Below, one piece after another: positions 33,868 through 43,581 of a DNA stretch of 64,000 nt. Both the position numbers and the translations under genes were made by a program. Source of the DNA: Gemmatimonadota bacterium (GTDB lineage: Bacteria > Gemmatimonadota > Gemmatimonadetes > Gemmatimonadales > GWC2-71-9); assembly GCA_029262195.1 (NCBI GenBank), contig JAJCZX010000027.1, forward strand, positions 130,677 through 194,676, in the 5' to 3' direction. The notes beneath the pieces were generated by a model. That model did no database searches, was not told where the DNA came from, and saw only the letters and a program-made list of their open reading frames with translations. The first letter of the stretch is position 1. Every line of letters starts with the position of its first letter.

Positions 33868-36341
33868 CGTTGCTCGGACACACGATCGAGATATTCGCTC
33901 CCCGCACCGACGACGTGACGGAGACTACTATCCTGTCCCCGATCGCTGGAGCTCCTCACAGTGATCCGTTCAGAGTTTCGACTTTAGCCGGCGTCGCCGG
34001 ACATCAACCATACCTCGCGGAAGCTCCTCGCGGGGGTCGCGGACCTCTCGATCCTATCGAGAAGCGTATTCGAACGGGTACGCTCGTCGCCCGGGTTCTC
34101 GACCCTCGCGTTTCCGGAGGTGCCCAGGGGGAGCGTTGGGTGTCGGCATTCGGTGGGGACGCCAAGGAGCGGAACCGCTGGATAGGGCTCAAGGCCCGCG
34201 CCAAGAGAACAACCGACGGAGTCACCTACTCGAGCTACTTCACCGGCCGGATCGAAAGCGCCCGAATGGTAAAGCCGGAACTCTGGGAGTTCACGATCCG
34301 GGAAGCGCTCGACGACCTGGACGCTGAGATCTTCGTCGGCAATCCGCCGGTCTCATATGCTACGAGCTCCGTAGTGATGCCGCGCGGATTCGTTGCTGCC
34401 CACGGGACTTACGGACCGTTTCGCACAACTGACCCGGTCGACGTCGGAATTCTGTTCCACGGGAACGTAAATGGCAGGTTCATAGCCCACCCTCTAGCCA
34501 CTAACACGGTGGCCCAGGTAACGCTGACCAAAGCACTCGAGGAGTTCGTGGGTCCCGGAGGATCGGAGATTCCACTGGTGACCGCTCGGGGACTGCAGGG
34601 GCAATTCAAAGTGGGCGTGACGATCGGGGTTTCGTCTGGGCTGTTCGACCTTGAGGGCCTCGAGACCCTGAAAGACACGGACGGAATCACCCGGGTCTCC
34701 TTCTTGCACCTCCGTGCACTTACCGACGAAAACGGAGCCCTCGACACTGGTCACGCCGACTATCTCGCGGCGCCGGCCGGCGGCACTTCCGATGTTTCGC
34801 TTTACATCTATCGGACTGATAAACCCACACCCGACGCCCCGCTGTTCCTCGACGACGTCGACCCGATCGTCGCCCTCGAGGATGCACTGGCCGGACAATT
34901 CGGAAGGCTGAAGACCGATGGTACCCCGGCGTTCCCGATGCCGATGGTCGCTTCGACATTCACGGCTTTGAAAGGGATGTTTCCAAACATCCGGATCCCC
35001 GTTCTCGAAAGCGGCAGCAGAGGGGAATGGAGCCGGCAGGAAATCTTGAAGCCGCTCAATTTGGGCCTCCGTACAAACGGGGACGGCGAGCTCGAGCTCC
35101 TGGACCTCCGTGAACCGGACTCAGCTGCGATCGCTGGCATCCCGACGATTACCGATACCTGGCTTGCCGGTCGCCTTCCCACCTGGGAGCAACGCAAATC
35201 CAGCGCGATCACAGCTGTTGAGTACGAAATCTTCCTCGAGGAGCTCGCCGAAGATGTCGAGGGCGACGAAGCCCGCGAGGCGATCCTCGAGTTCCCACGA
35301 GCGGTGCGAGTCCAGGGACTCAACCCGAGCCTGGGCGACAAGGTGCTCTCGGTCCCCGCCCGGGGCTTCCGTGCAGCCAGAGGTGAGCAGCACAACTCGG
35401 TCCTCTCTCGCGCAGACTATCTGGCCTCGTTCGCGCAGACCAGGGCCGAGGGTTACCGCGGGCCCTACGCAATGGGCGCGGCAACAGTGCCGATGGAGAT
35501 CCTAATCGACCAGGAGACCACCACACTGGAAAGCGGAGATCTCGCGCTCACCAATGCCTCGGTGTTACCAGACCCGGTGACCAACGAGCGGGGCGGAACT
35601 AGGCTCCTGAGAATCATATCTCGCAGGGAGGACGGTCCGAAGGCGATCATCCAGGCGATCGACCTTGGAGTCAACACGGTAACGGATCCGCCGACTGTTG
35701 GAGCAATCATTCAGACGGTCGGCGATTCTACTCACTCCGTCACGGTTCAAGGGGTTGTACTCAACGCAGATGGGACTCCGGTAGTCGTCGAACTAAACGT
35801 CACCGACACCACTGTGACCACTCGCCCGGGGCCGACAGATCCGGGGTGGCAGCTGAGAGCCAGGACTAATTCAGGCGGCTCGGTGATGATGCACGGGCTC
35901 CCGAGCGGCCGTCGGATCTGGGCTCGGCTCCGATCGGTTGCCGGTGAATCAGAGGAACCGAAGCGCCCGAGTGCGTGGGTATTCCCAACCGGGGCCGGCC
36001 GCGTTGACCTCGCTGTCGAGACACCACCGACATCGGTTTCGGCCTCGAATATCACGGCCTTCTCAGCAGACCTTACGATCGTAACCGCAAATGCAGATCT
36101 CGCGACCCAGGTATTCCTCGACGGGGTCCTGATTCAGACTCTCGGTGCCGGCGTCCCGTTCTACCAGGTCACCGGCCTGGCAGCGTCGACCCAGTACGAT
36201 ATAGACATCAATCACGTCGACCTATCTGGCGGACCAACGGCCCAGGTCTCCACCACGTTTTCAACCACTGCCTCAGCTCCGACAGCGCCATCAATGCTGC
36301 GGGCACCCAGTGTGGTCGATTCGAGCGGGAGGTTTATCTAA
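33864..36341 (+). CDS. Tail tip / host-specificity protein
   Basis: An 825-residue protein overlapping the repeat protein by four bases. The N-terminal half (WVSAFGGDAKERNRWIGLKA, TTDGVTYSSYFTGRIESARM, LWEFTIREALDDLDAEIFVG) fits a baseplate hub. The C-terminal third holds two fibronectin-type units (SVTVQGVVLNADGTPVVVEL; SASNITAFSADLTIVTANAD). Such proteins form the tip below the tail tube and contact the cell. Confidence 0.72.
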   Translation: MTLLGHTIEIFAPRTDDVTETTILSPIAGAPHSDPFRVSTLAGVAGHQPYLAEAPRGGRGPLDPIEKRIRTGTLVARVLDPRVSGGAQGERWVSAFGGDAKERNRWIGLKARAKRTTDGVTYSSYFTGRIESARMVKPELWEFTIREALDDLDAEIFVGNPPVSYATSSVVMPRGFVAAHGTYGPFRTTDPVDVGILFHGNVNGRFIAHPLATNTVAQVTLTKALEEFVGPGGSEIPLVTARGLQGQFKVGVTIGVSSGLFDLEGLETLKDTDGITRVSFLHLRALTDENGALDTGHADYLAAPAGGTSDVSLYIYRTDKPTPDAPLFLDDVDPIVALEDALAGQFGRLKTDGTPAFPMPMVASTFTALKGMFPNIRIPVLESGSRGEWSRQEILKPLNLGLRTNGDGELELLDLREPDSAAIAGIPTITDTWLAGRLPTWEQRKSSAITAVEYEIFLEELAEDVEGDEAREAILEFPRAVRVQGLNPSLGDKVLSVPARGFRAARGEQHNSVLSRADYLASFAQTRAEGYRGPYAMGAATVPMEILIDQETTTLESGDLALTNASVLPDPVTNERGGTRLLRIISRREDGPKAIIQAIDLGVNTVTDPPTVGAIIQTVGDSTHSVTVQGVVLNADGTPVVVELNVTDTTVTTRPGPTDPGWQLRARTNSGGSVMMHGLPSGRRIWARLRSVAGESEEPKRPSAWVFPTGAGRVDLAVETPPTSVSASNITAFSADLTIVTANADLATQVFLDGVLIQTLGAGVPFYQVTGLAASTQYDIDINHVDLSGGPTAQVSTTFSTTASAPTAPSMLRAPSVVDSSGRFI

Positions 36342-39182
36342 GTGGCTACCCGCGAATTCCGTCCCGACGTTCCCATTTGGCCCGTCTATATGGTGGAGGT
36401 GTTCCCAGCCAACCGCCATTTCGATGTCGAGCTGGAGCGAGAGACCGTAATCGGTGGCTCTCCCCAGGGGGACGCAGCAACGGTTTTCATCTTCGAGGCT
36501 GGTGGGTCGACGATCTTCCGCGACAAAGGGACGGACCCCACTGCCCAGGCCCGCTATCGATCGCGACTGATAAGGGATGGATACCTCCCTGGGCCCTGGA
36601 CGTTGTGGAGTGACGAAGCGTCAGCTGTCGACGGAGGTGAAGGATTCACCTTCATCGGCGATCAAAACTGGATGTTTGCCCGCACGAGCTCGCCGAGTTC
36701 TGCCCATGAATCCCGCGTCGACAACCCTCACCTCGTGACAGCAGCTCAGGTGGGAGCTCCGACGCTGGCAGATCTGTCGTTTACCAACGCAACCCTGTCG
36801 AGCCACCTCGCGAATACGACCAACCCCCACGCGGTAACGGCTGCTCAAGTTGGAGCTGCGACAACTGGCGCACTCGCAGCCACGGATGCAAACCTCGCCT
36901 CTCACGAGGCTGATACCGGGAACCCCCATTCTGTAACTGCGGCCCAAGTCGGAGCTCCAACGGTCGCCGACCTCAGCTCACACGAATCCGATAGCGGCAA
37001 CCCCCATGCGGTGACCGCCGCGCAGGTGGGGCTCGGCAACGTGGAAGATGTAGCGCTATCTGGATGGGGTGGTTCGGCAAGCCTCGTCACTGTCGGAGCC
37101 CTGAACGCTGGGTCAATAACGAATGGCTTTGGTAGTATCAATATCGGATCGAGCGCATTATCCGCAGGTGCGCTGTCAGTGTCGAGTGGGGATTTCGCAG
37201 GAAACATCACCGTTCATCGAGACACCAACGCCCAGATCAACCTCAACGCTCACGTCGATAATGGGACGCCTACGATAATCTTCCGGCGTTCGCGTGGCAC
37301 TGAGATTTCGCCGTCGGCAGTTAACTCCGGGCAGACGATAGCAGCAATCAGTGGCCGGGCATACGACGGTTCTTCTTACGTAAACAGCGCTCAGATCACG
37401 ATACTGGCTAACGAAAACCAGTCAGCGGGTAATTCCGGAAGCCGAGTTCAGATCGACCTGACGGCTAACGGCTCGGGCGTGAAATCCACCTACTACCATA
37501 TTCGAGCAGAAGCCTTTCGACCCGACTCGGCATACCACGGGTCGATTTCCCTCGGTGCAACTACCGCTAGGTGGTCAAATGTGTACTCAACTGACGGAGA
37601 CTTCTCCGGGGACATAACCGTTGCGGGCCTGGTCGACGGCGTGGACGTCGCAGGACTTTCGGCTAGTTACCTCGACCACCTGGTCGATTTCGACAACCCG
37701 CACCAGGTCGACGTCACAGATTTTTCAGGCGGTTCGTTCGGCGCCGGGAACTACACATTCCCGGCCGACGTCACGATCGGGACGCTCGGCACCTTCGACG
37801 GATCCGATACCCCCGTCGATGGGGAGTTCTTGAGGTACCACGAATCTTCGGGCGAATGGCGTTCAGTGTTGTTCCAAAAGCCGCTGGCCGATGGTGACGT
37901 CGTTGCTGAAGCTCTCCTCGACGGAACAGCCGCGGCGTTCGTCAATAGCAACCCCACACTCTCGGGAACCCCTGGAGCACCAGGCTCGGCGCCGGTCTTA
38001 ACCCCGATTTACAAGGGGATGATTATAGACATGAGTTCCCGGCCCTTGGCGGCCGGGGAAGTCTACGTCCTGGATTACGACTCGGGTGGTGGGTTCACTA
38101 CCGATGCGATCATCTCGACGTCGGACAAGGTGGTGCATACCAAACTTGGGCTGGGGGCGACCTACGCCTATCGCTATAAAATCCGTGGCGCATCTGATTC
38201 GAGCAACTCTCCGTCGACAGCAGCAACGGCCCCGAGTAGCATTGCCGAAGTCTCGGCGTTCGGAATACTGGTCGCTGCCCAGGGAGCCTTCGCAGACCTT
38301 GCCAGCCTCTCTGTAAACGCGGGCGCTATCACCGCGGGATCGCTGGCTTCTGCAACTCTGACGAACAACTTCGTAGATCTCAACGCTACGGGCTCTGACG
38401 TTTTCGTCTCGGCGGGCGACGGTCAAACGGAAATTGACGCTGGTACGGGCAAGGGGTTCTATGTTCTTGCAGATGGAAGCGTCGCAAAGTTCGCCGGCGA
38501 ATTGGTAGCAGCCTCCGGCACGTTCTCCGGTACGGTCTCTTCAACCACATTCACGGGCCTCACTGCGACCTTCGCCGGCAACATCACGCTGTACGATGGA
38601 GGTGACAGCCCCGGCTACTCTCCTACCCTGCAGATTCGTTCGGGTGCAAACGGTGTCCCGGCAATTCAATTCAGGTTCGGGACGACCACGGCCGGCAGTA
38701 TCGTAGGCGACAGCGCGAACCAAATCCGGTTTAGGAATGGCGCAGGAACCGAGATAGCTCGCGTAGACGGTGGCTGGAAGGGGATGTTGGTGGGCGGCGG
38801 TCAGGCCACCCCCCAGTTAGTGGTCTCGGGCACCGGAAACGCATTCCTCGGATTCTCGGACGACGAAATCGCCTTGCAGGGAGAGATAGCCTACCAACAC
38901 TCCTCGGACGACATGCACATAGCCATCAACGCTGACGGCATTCTAAACCCGAGTATCTCAATTTTGTCTGCCGGCGGTTCAGCAGGCCATAGGGACGTCC
39001 GGATCGGTGACGGAAGCGCGCTAGCCACCAACGCTACGGGCGGGTTCCTCTTGATCCCGGGGTGCGCCGGGACGCCCACAGGCACTCCCTCGAACGCCGG
39101 ACTGGGTGCCGTCGCGGTGAAGTACGACACTGTAAACAAACTGCTATACGCCAATGACGGCGGTGGCTGGAACGCCGTATAA
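36342..39182 (+). CDS. Tail fibre protein
   Basis: A 946-residue protein starting at GTG. Four near-identical units NPH[ASL]VTAAQVG (36721-37030) spaced ~24-38 residues apart are the classic fibre shaft repeat. The middle is beta-helical in character and carries two 'VDFDNPHQVDVTDFSGGSF'-like segments. The C-terminus (SNAGLGAVAVKYDTVNKLLY, ANDGGGWNAV) is a known fibre tip signature. It likely determines host receptor binding. Confidence 0.8.
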   Translation: MATREFRPDVPIWPVYMVEVFPANRHFDVELERETVIGGSPQGDAATVFIFEAGGSTIFRDKGTDPTAQARYRSRLIRDGYLPGPWTLWSDEASAVDGGEGFTFIGDQNWMFARTSSPSSAHESRVDNPHLVTAAQVGAPTLADLSFTNATLSSHLANTTNPHAVTAAQVGAATTGALAATDANLASHEADTGNPHSVTAAQVGAPTVADLSSHESDSGNPHAVTAAQVGLGNVEDVALSGWGGSASLVTVGALNAGSITNGFGSINIGSSALSAGALSVSSGDFAGNITVHRDTNAQINLNAHVDNGTPTIIFRRSRGTEISPSAVNSGQTIAAISGRAYDGSSYVNSAQITILANENQSAGNSGSRVQIDLTANGSGVKSTYYHIRAEAFRPDSAYHGSISLGATTARWSNVYSTDGDFSGDITVAGLVDGVDVAGLSASYLDHLVDFDNPHQVDVTDFSGGSFGAGNYTFPADVTIGTLGTFDGSDTPVDGEFLRYHESSGEWRSVLFQKPLADGDVVAEALLDGTAAAFVNSNPTLSGTPGAPGSAPVLTPIYKGMIIDMSSRPLAAGEVYVLDYDSGGGFTTDAIISTSDKVVHTKLGLGATYAYRYKIRGASDSSNSPSTAATAPSSIAEVSAFGILVAAQGAFADLASLSVNAGAITAGSLASATLTNNFVDLNATGSDVFVSAGDGQTEIDAGTGKGFYVLADGSVAKFAGELVAASGTFSGTVSSTTFTGLTATFAGNITLYDGGDSPGYSPTLQIRSGANGVPAIQFRFGTTTAGSIVGDSANQIRFRNGAGTEIARVDGGWKGMLVGGGQATPQLVVSGTGNAFLGFSDDEIALQGEIAYQHSSDDMHIAINADGILNPSISILSAGGSAGHRDVRIGDGSALATNATGGFLLIPGCAGTPTGTPSNAGLGAVAVKYDTVNKLLYANDGGGWNAV

Positions 39183-39202
39183 GAAGGGACTGTGAGAAAC
39201 CA

Positions 39203-39538
39203 ATGAAGGTCAAAACAACAACCGAACTTACCAGCTGTTTCGGAACCAAGATCAAGATCGAAGGAACAGAAAATTACGTCACCCTTCGGATGGTGGTCAC
39301 CGACGCGCTCCAGAACGCTCGCACCCGGGACGAGAACGGAAAGCCACTCAGTGTGCTGGCTCAGTCGGGACGACACATGCTGGCTTCACTTTTCCAGCAG
39401 AACGACGAGGTCGAACTATCGCCCGAGAACCTCACCCTGATCCGGGAGCTCGTGGCCGACAAATACACGGACAACCTGCTCGTGAGCGGGCCAGCCCTCG
39501 AGCTGCTGGATCCAAAAGAAAAAGAATCGGCCTCGTAG
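39203..39538 (+). CDS. Small hypothetical phage protein
   Basis: A 111-residue protein: KTTTELTSCFGTKIKIEGTE, YVTLRMVVTDALQNARTRDE, SPENLTLIRELVADKY. No membrane segment or motif. It sits between fibre and lysis genes. A ribosome-binding site (GAAGGGAC) is close to the fibre stop; function unknown. Confidence 0.5.
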   Translation: MKVKTTTELTSCFGTKIKIEGTENYVTLRMVVTDALQNARTRDENGKPLSVLAQSGRHMLASLFQQNDEVELSPENLTLIRELVADKYTDNLLVSGPALELLDPKEKESAS

Positions 39539-39539
39539 A

Positions 39540-39797
39540 ATGGGCACCGCGGCCGATATCGAAGCCCGTGTAAACGAGCTCGAAAAAGACGGAGTCCTGG
39601 CTGGTGCCAACTGGCGGGAGCAGTGGCGTCGCAATGATACGTTGGCCGGCGGGATCAAAGACAACGCCGAAGATATCGAAGGGCTAAAACTGCAGATGGC
39701 CCGCCTCGGGCCGTACATCGCGCTGGCCGCGGCGATCGGAGCCCTCCTCGGCGGAGGGGTCGTCACAATCGTTCTAAAAGTGGGGTTCGGCATATGA
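39540..39797 (+). CDS. Small membrane-anchored coiled-coil protein (holin-like)
   Basis: An 85-residue protein with an N-terminal coiled coil (IEARVNELEKDGVLAGANWR) and a C-terminal hydrophobic helix (YIALAAAIGALLGGGVVTIV). The shape resembles XhlA-type holin partners. One base after the previous stop and four-base overlap with the next gene, in the lysis cassette. Confidence 0.55.
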   Translation: MGTAADIEARVNELEKDGVLAGANWREQWRRNDTLAGGIKDNAEDIEGLKLQMARLGPYIALAAAIGALLGGGVVTIVLKVGFGI

Positions 39798-40084
39798 CTA
39801 GCAGAGAGATCGGGACCAAAATCGCATCGTCGGTAATCCCCGGTTATGACAAGATGTTCGAGCACAAGAAACGCCGAGCCCGTTGGGGATACATCCTCAG
39901 CCTGATCGCGATCGCATTTCCGATTGCCTGGCTGATGCTGGCCAAGGCAGCTCCGGACTGGTACGCCTGGGCCTTCTCCGGAGTCCTCCTCTGGCTGGGT
40001 GGCCACTTTATCAGCGTGACGGCGACCGAGTCAACGATAGACGGACTTGTCCGTCTGATCAAAGCCGTGAGAAAGGGGGAGTGA
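39794..40084 (+). CDS. Putative holin
   Basis: A 96-residue protein with two membrane helices (WGYILSLIAIAFPIAWLMLA; WYAWAFSGVLLWLGGHFISV), a basic start and short C-terminal tail (LVRLIKAVRKGE), as in class II holins, directly before the endolysin. No sequence motif proves it. The stop shares one base with the endolysin start. Confidence 0.6.
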   Translation: MTSREIGTKIASSVIPGYDKMFEHKKRRARWGYILSLIAIAFPIAWLMLAKAAPDWYAWAFSGVLLWLGGHFISVTATESTIDGLVRLIKAVRKGE

Positions 40085-40617
40085 TGAAGTACCCCATCCA
40101 GAACCATCGGGCCAGGGGCGACAACCCGGTCAAGGGAATCGTCATTCATTCGATGGCAGAGTATATCAGTACTCCCGACGGACCCAGCTACGCTCCTGAC
40201 TTCCTCGAGGGCGTCGGCCTGGGTGTTCACGCTATGATCACACCCAACGGCCTGCTCCTCGAGTGCGCCGGCGCCGATCGAATCTGCCCTCACGCCGGAC
40301 TATCGATGTTCAAAGGCTTGAAGTTCCTGAACCGCAATTTCCTCGGCGTGGAGGTGCTCGTCGAAGGCGTCCACAGCTACGCGAGCTTCCTCAAGGCGAT
40401 CAAATCCCCGCAGGCCTTCACGCTTGAGCAGTACGATGCCCTCTCAGTGTTAGTCAGAATGTGGCGGGAGATGTTCGATATTCCTACTGGTTGGGTCGTC
40501 GGCCATTCCGAAGTATCGGGTGACAGCATCCGCGGAAAAGGGAAAGGCAAACGGGATCCCGGCAGCGGGTTCGATTGGTCCCGTCTCAACCTGGACCGAG
40601 AGGAGGTGGCTCAATGA
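40084..40617 (+). CDS. Endolysin: N-acetylmuramoyl-L-alanine amidase (amidase_2)
   Basis: Starting at the ATG at 40084 this is a 177-residue single-domain amidase. VKGIVIHSMAEYIST carries the first zinc His (His22), GADRICPHAGLSMFKGLKFL and NFLGVEVLVEGVHSYASF fit the fold, and WVVGHSEVSGDSIRGKGKGK supplies the second His and the basic catalytic residue. It cuts the peptide from the glycan chain. No signal peptide, so the holin releases it. The spanin-like gene overlaps its end by four bases. Confidence 0.85.
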   Translation: MKYPIQNHRARGDNPVKGIVIHSMAEYISTPDGPSYAPDFLEGVGLGVHAMITPNGLLLECAGADRICPHAGLSMFKGLKFLNRNFLGVEVLVEGVHSYASFLKAIKSPQAFTLEQYDALSVLVRMWREMFDIPTGWVVGHSEVSGDSIRGKGKGKRDPGSGFDWSRLNLDREEVAQ

Positions 40618-41192
40618 AAATCGCCGCCGGCATCGCGATCGCTGTCCTAGTAATCTTCAGCGTCGCATCATACACAAAGAACGTGGAGGCCCGGGCCCTG
40701 CTCCGATACCGATCGGACTCTCTAGAGACGGCGCGATTCCAGGTCGCGGCCCTGCAGCTTGAGCGCGACACCCAGGACAGCGTTTACCAGGCAGACACCA
40801 CGAGGCTCTCCGGCGAGTTGGCTTTCGCGGTGTCTCGGATGCAGGAGCTCCGCGCCCGGAACACAGGGCGTCGGACCGTCCTAGATACGGTGTTGGTGTC
40901 AGTCCCCGATACTGTGCGAGAGTTCATCGTGAAAACGATCGATGGCCTGGAGGAGGAAGCCCAGGCCTGCACGCTGGCACTGGGAACATGCGAGGCGGCG
41001 GTGGCTGTTCGGGATTCAATGATCGCCGGACGGGACTCAACGATTAGCGAACTCCGCCCGCTCCTTACAGCCTACGAGGACCAGCTCGCGAACGCGATCG
41101 GGGCCGCTCGCCCACCACCGACCCGGTGGATCGAACGGGCTTTAGCGGTCTACGGGATTATTGGCGCAATAGGTCTGCTCACCGGAAATTAG
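40614..41192 (+). CDS. Spanin-like (Rz-like) protein
   Basis: From the ATG at 40614: a membrane helix (IAAGIAIAVLVIFSVASYTK), then a long coiled coil (SLETARFQVAALQLERDTQD ... ELAFAVSRMQELRARNT) with Cys in LEEEAQACTLALGTCEAAVA, and a second hydrophobic segment near the end (AVYGIIGAIGLLTGN). The layout fits an inner-membrane spanin, which disrupts the outer membrane after lysis of the wall. No separate Rz1 is visible, so it might act alone or with another lipoprotein. Confidence 0.6.
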   Translation: MKIAAGIAIAVLVIFSVASYTKNVEARALLRYRSDSLETARFQVAALQLERDTQDSVYQADTTRLSGELAFAVSRMQELRARNTGRRTVLDTVLVSVPDTVREFIVKTIDGLEEEAQACTLALGTCEAAVAVRDSMIAGRDSTISELRPLLTAYEDQLANAIGAARPPPTRWIERALAVYGIIGAIGLLTGN

Positions 41193-41743
41193 GCGGCCGC
41201 GGCGAGAGCCGCTTTGTCTAGAGGGTAAACGATACGCCCCTTGACCCATCGCCATGAAGCTAGGGACTCCAGTATCCCGTTCGCGAGTGCTATCGGAAAA
41301 ATCAGGGCCCAGACTATGAATGACGTGAGAAACAGCTGCTCAATAAGCCTGAAATTAACTTCCGTCCAAATCACCCCAATTTCATCTCTAACATCGGCGT
41401 CTTTCAAGCTACTGATGGAGTGGGTCAGGGTGGTCCGATAATCCTTCGATTCAGCCGACTCCTCTTTTCGTATCGAGTTGGCGACCGCCAAAGCCCACCC
41501 GAATTCGACTTTGTGTCCGAACCGAAGGAACCCATTGATGAGTCCGCTCACCTGCTTATAGGCAGGGTCTTCAACGCTAATCTTGCCGTTGACCGCCATT
41601 GCCACCAATCGATTTCGGAGCACGAACAACTGATGACGGAATCGATCCACCCGGTAGTCCCGATAGAACTGATCGAAAAGCACGAAGATCCCTAGGGCGC
41701 TACTCGTTCCGACGAAAACCGATAGAATCAGCCATTCATTCAT
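41189..41743 (-). CDS. Accessory membrane protein, second of a coupled pair
   Basis: A 184-residue protein with an N-terminal helix (WLILSVFVGTSSALGIFVLF) and a C-terminal one (LFLTSFIVWALIFPIALANG); the middle (~30-125) is a charged helical cytoplasmic domain. It starts in a four-base overlap (ATGA) with the gene before it, so the two are made together. It is encoded against the late genes, like other accessory prophage genes, and converges with the spanin gene by four bases. Family unknown. Confidence 0.65.
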   Translation of the reverse strand: MNEWLILSVFVGTSSALGIFVLFDQFYRDYRVDRFRHQLFVLRNRLVAMAVNGKISVEDPAYKQVSGLINGFLRFGHKVEFGWALAVANSIRKEESAESKDYRTTLTHSISSLKDADVRDEIGVIWTEVNFRLIEQLFLTSFIVWALIFPIALANGILESLASWRWVKGRIVYPLDKAALAAAA

Positions 41744-42177
41744 ATCTTGTCCTCCGGGTTTGTCCGCCCCTGGGGCGTCAGTCCACTCGACAGGCGGTCC
41801 GGGTCAACCTGCGTCTCCAACAGGCTCTTATGTTTCGACCAGGACTCAATCGTATCATGCCGAAGCTTTCGTTGTTGGTAGCCGTAGGCCGTGCCTCCAG
41901 CCCCGAAAATCAACGCTACCGCAGCGCTTATCGTTATCACCAACTTTATGCCAAACGACACAACCACGTTCGCAACCGTGGTCTGACCGGCCAATACCTC
42001 CACAGACTTGTAGGTGCCCAACATCACCAGGCCCGTTGATACCACTGCCCCAAACATCCGCAGCCCTATTGACCATAATTTCCCGTTTCGGTCGATGCGC
42101 TTCAATTCGGCTTGCGCTTCGATCTCCTTAATCTTACTACTTTTTCCGCCAGTTTGTGCCTTGGATTTCTTACCCAA
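41740..42177 (-). CDS. Accessory membrane protein, first of a coupled pair
   Basis: A 145-residue protein beginning at TTG with GGGGAGAA six bases upstream. A basic soluble N-terminus (GKKSKAQTGGKSSKIKEIEA) precedes two helices (MFGAVVSTGLVMLGTYKS; VSFGIKLVITISAAVALIFG) and a polar tail. Translationally coupled to the following membrane gene. No function known. Such membrane-protein pairs in accessory prophage regions are often superinfection-exclusion or defence factors, but that is inference. Confidence 0.6.
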   Translation of the reverse strand: MGKKSKAQTGGKSSKIKEIEAQAELKRIDRNGKLWSIGLRMFGAVVSTGLVMLGTYKSVEVLAGQTTVANVVVSFGIKLVITISAAVALIFGAGGTAYGYQQRKLRHDTIESWSKHKSLLETQVDPDRLSSGLTPQGRTNPEDKI

Positions 42178-42240
42178 TAGCGATTCTCCCCGTTTTTTCG
42201 GTTTTTCTCATCGTGACGGGAAGCGCCCCGCAACCACCAT

Positions 42241-42567
42241 TTAGCTTCGACATGCCCGCACGGCGGCGTCGATGTCTGTAACTCCCGTTGCCAAACAACT
42301 AATGTTCCTGCAGGAGATCACTGTCTGCTCCCGGAGAAACCCGTTGTCGTCGGTAACCGTTCGAGTGGTTCGCTCAGTCTCGGCAATAGTGATGGTAACT
42401 TCGGTGGGGTCACTCGGATCGGGGTCGATCGTGACTCCGTCCTGCTCGCACGGATCGCCAACGGTGCTTTGGAAGTTATCAGAGGGCTCCGGAGCTCCGG
42501 AATCGGACTCGCCACTAGCGCAGGCGAATAGGACCACCACGGGCACCAAAAAAACAATCCGCTTCAT
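42241..42567 (-). CDS. Accessory lipoprotein
   Basis: A 108-residue lipoprotein: MKRIVFLVPVVVLFACAS gives a signal with acylated Cys16. The mature part is acidic and Thr-rich with four more Cys (GDPCEQDGVTIDPDP, TVISCRNISCLATGV, AAVRACRS), probably two disulfides. Single gene with space on both sides. Could modify the outer surface of the lysogen; function unknown. Confidence 0.65.
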   Translation of the reverse strand: MKRIVFLVPVVVLFACASGESDSGAPEPSDNFQSTVGDPCEQDGVTIDPDPSDPTEVTITIAETERTTRTVTDDNGFLREQTVISCRNISCLATGVTDIDAAVRACRS

Positions 42568-42629
42568 CTTTCCCTTGCTTTTCTCTAGGTTGGCACCCGT
42601 CCGAAAACTGAAGACCCGCCTCTATTCTG

Positions 42630-42872
42630 TCAACCTGAGCCCTTGCCGTCGACCTTCTTCATCAACCGCTCTCGTGCGTTAGTGGGCAGCGCGGCGTCTA
42701 GAGACGCCTGCAAGTGTCCGATTTTCGGTGACTCCGTGGAGAGCTCCCCGGTCACGGTGATCCTACCGTTCGAGAACCCCACTTTCGGGTAGTTGATAGC
42801 GGCGAGCCACTTCTCTCCCTCAAAATCAAACTCGCGCAATTTGACCTTCTGGTTGATGACGCTCGAACCCAA
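42630..42872 (-). CDS. Small hypothetical accessory protein
   Basis: An 80-residue protein (KLREFDFEGEKWLAAINYPK, VTGELSTESPKIGHLQASLD) six bases downstream of the FRG gene and so probably its operon partner. It has no membrane segment, no known domain. Confidence 0.5.
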   Translation of the reverse strand: MGSSVINQKVKLREFDFEGEKWLAAINYPKVGFSNGRITVTGELSTESPKIGHLQASLDAALPTNARERLMKKVDGKGSG

Positions 42873-42878
42873 TTCTCC

Positions 42879-43559
42879 TTACCGGGCCGTTGAACTCCAT
42901 CGAATACACGACGATTCAAGGTACCGTGCTAGACCATCAAGGTCCGGGAACATAGCTGCCTCGGTGGTCCCATACCCGTATAATCGGCCTGCCAAAGTAG
43001 GGAGGAATTCCTGAAGTCTCCACCTTTCGAGTTTGGGGTGGTCAAAAATTGCCGCAGGTTCAGGATGCACTGACAGCACCGCCCCTTGAGCCGCAATTCG
43101 GGAAGAGATATGTGTCGGGAAAAGTAGATTCACATCGGGCGTTTCGAAGGGAGAAACGGTGCGATCGACGCCCCTTAGGGCGCCCCGCGGCAACACGTAC
43201 AGGACTCCATCCCCGGTGAAATATTGCTCTCGAACCACAAAATAGAGACCGACGAGTGGACTTATTGACCAGTCCAGGAGTCGAGTCGGAAGGCCGTGGT
43301 GTTGGGCAAGGGACAACCAATCCCAAATATCTGCCGGGATTTCTACTAAGAATGGCCGCGCCATCCGCTTGAACTCCTGCAGGATGAATCTTTCCACCTG
43401 CTCGTCGTTGAATGAATTGGTGGCAGCTGCCCGACCAAACCTGGAACGAAGTTCATAGTTCGCTTGCGATTCGCCGCGGAAGATGCAAAGCTCACCGCTG
43501 ACTCGTTCCTGGAGCGCCGTGTCGAAACTCTCCCACGTCGTGAATTCCCTTTCGATCAT
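42879..43559 (-). CDS. FRG-domain protein
   Basis: A 226-residue protein. The FRG signature is clear: LCIFRGESQANYELRSRFGR at the start, FKRMARPFLVEIPADIWDWL and AQHHGLPTRLLDWSISPLVG, followed by LYFVV. FRG domains occur in proteins of unknown activity, often in mobile elements. The C-terminal part (QGAVLSVHPEPAAIFDHPKL) continues the domain. Here it heads a two-gene unit in the prophage accessory island; a role in defence against other phages is plausible but not shown. Start is the ATG at 43559, just downstream of repeat module 1. Confidence 0.82.
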   Translation of the reverse strand: MIEREFTTWESFDTALQERVSGELCIFRGESQANYELRSRFGRAAATNSFNDEQVERFILQEFKRMARPFLVEIPADIWDWLSLAQHHGLPTRLLDWSISPLVGLYFVVREQYFTGDGVLYVLPRGALRGVDRTVSPFETPDVNLLFPTHISSRIAAQGAVLSVHPEPAAIFDHPKLERWRLQEFLPTLAGRLYGYGTTEAAMFPDLDGLARYLESSCIRWSSTAR

Positions 43560-43581
43560 GTTGTCATCATTCCCCGGCTGT

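Noticed and set aside
36721-37030. Regular repeats as CRISPR
   Set aside because: They encode the NPHxVTAAQVG shaft repeat of the tail fibre; units are coding and unequal in spacing. No CRISPR array or cas gene is in the window.
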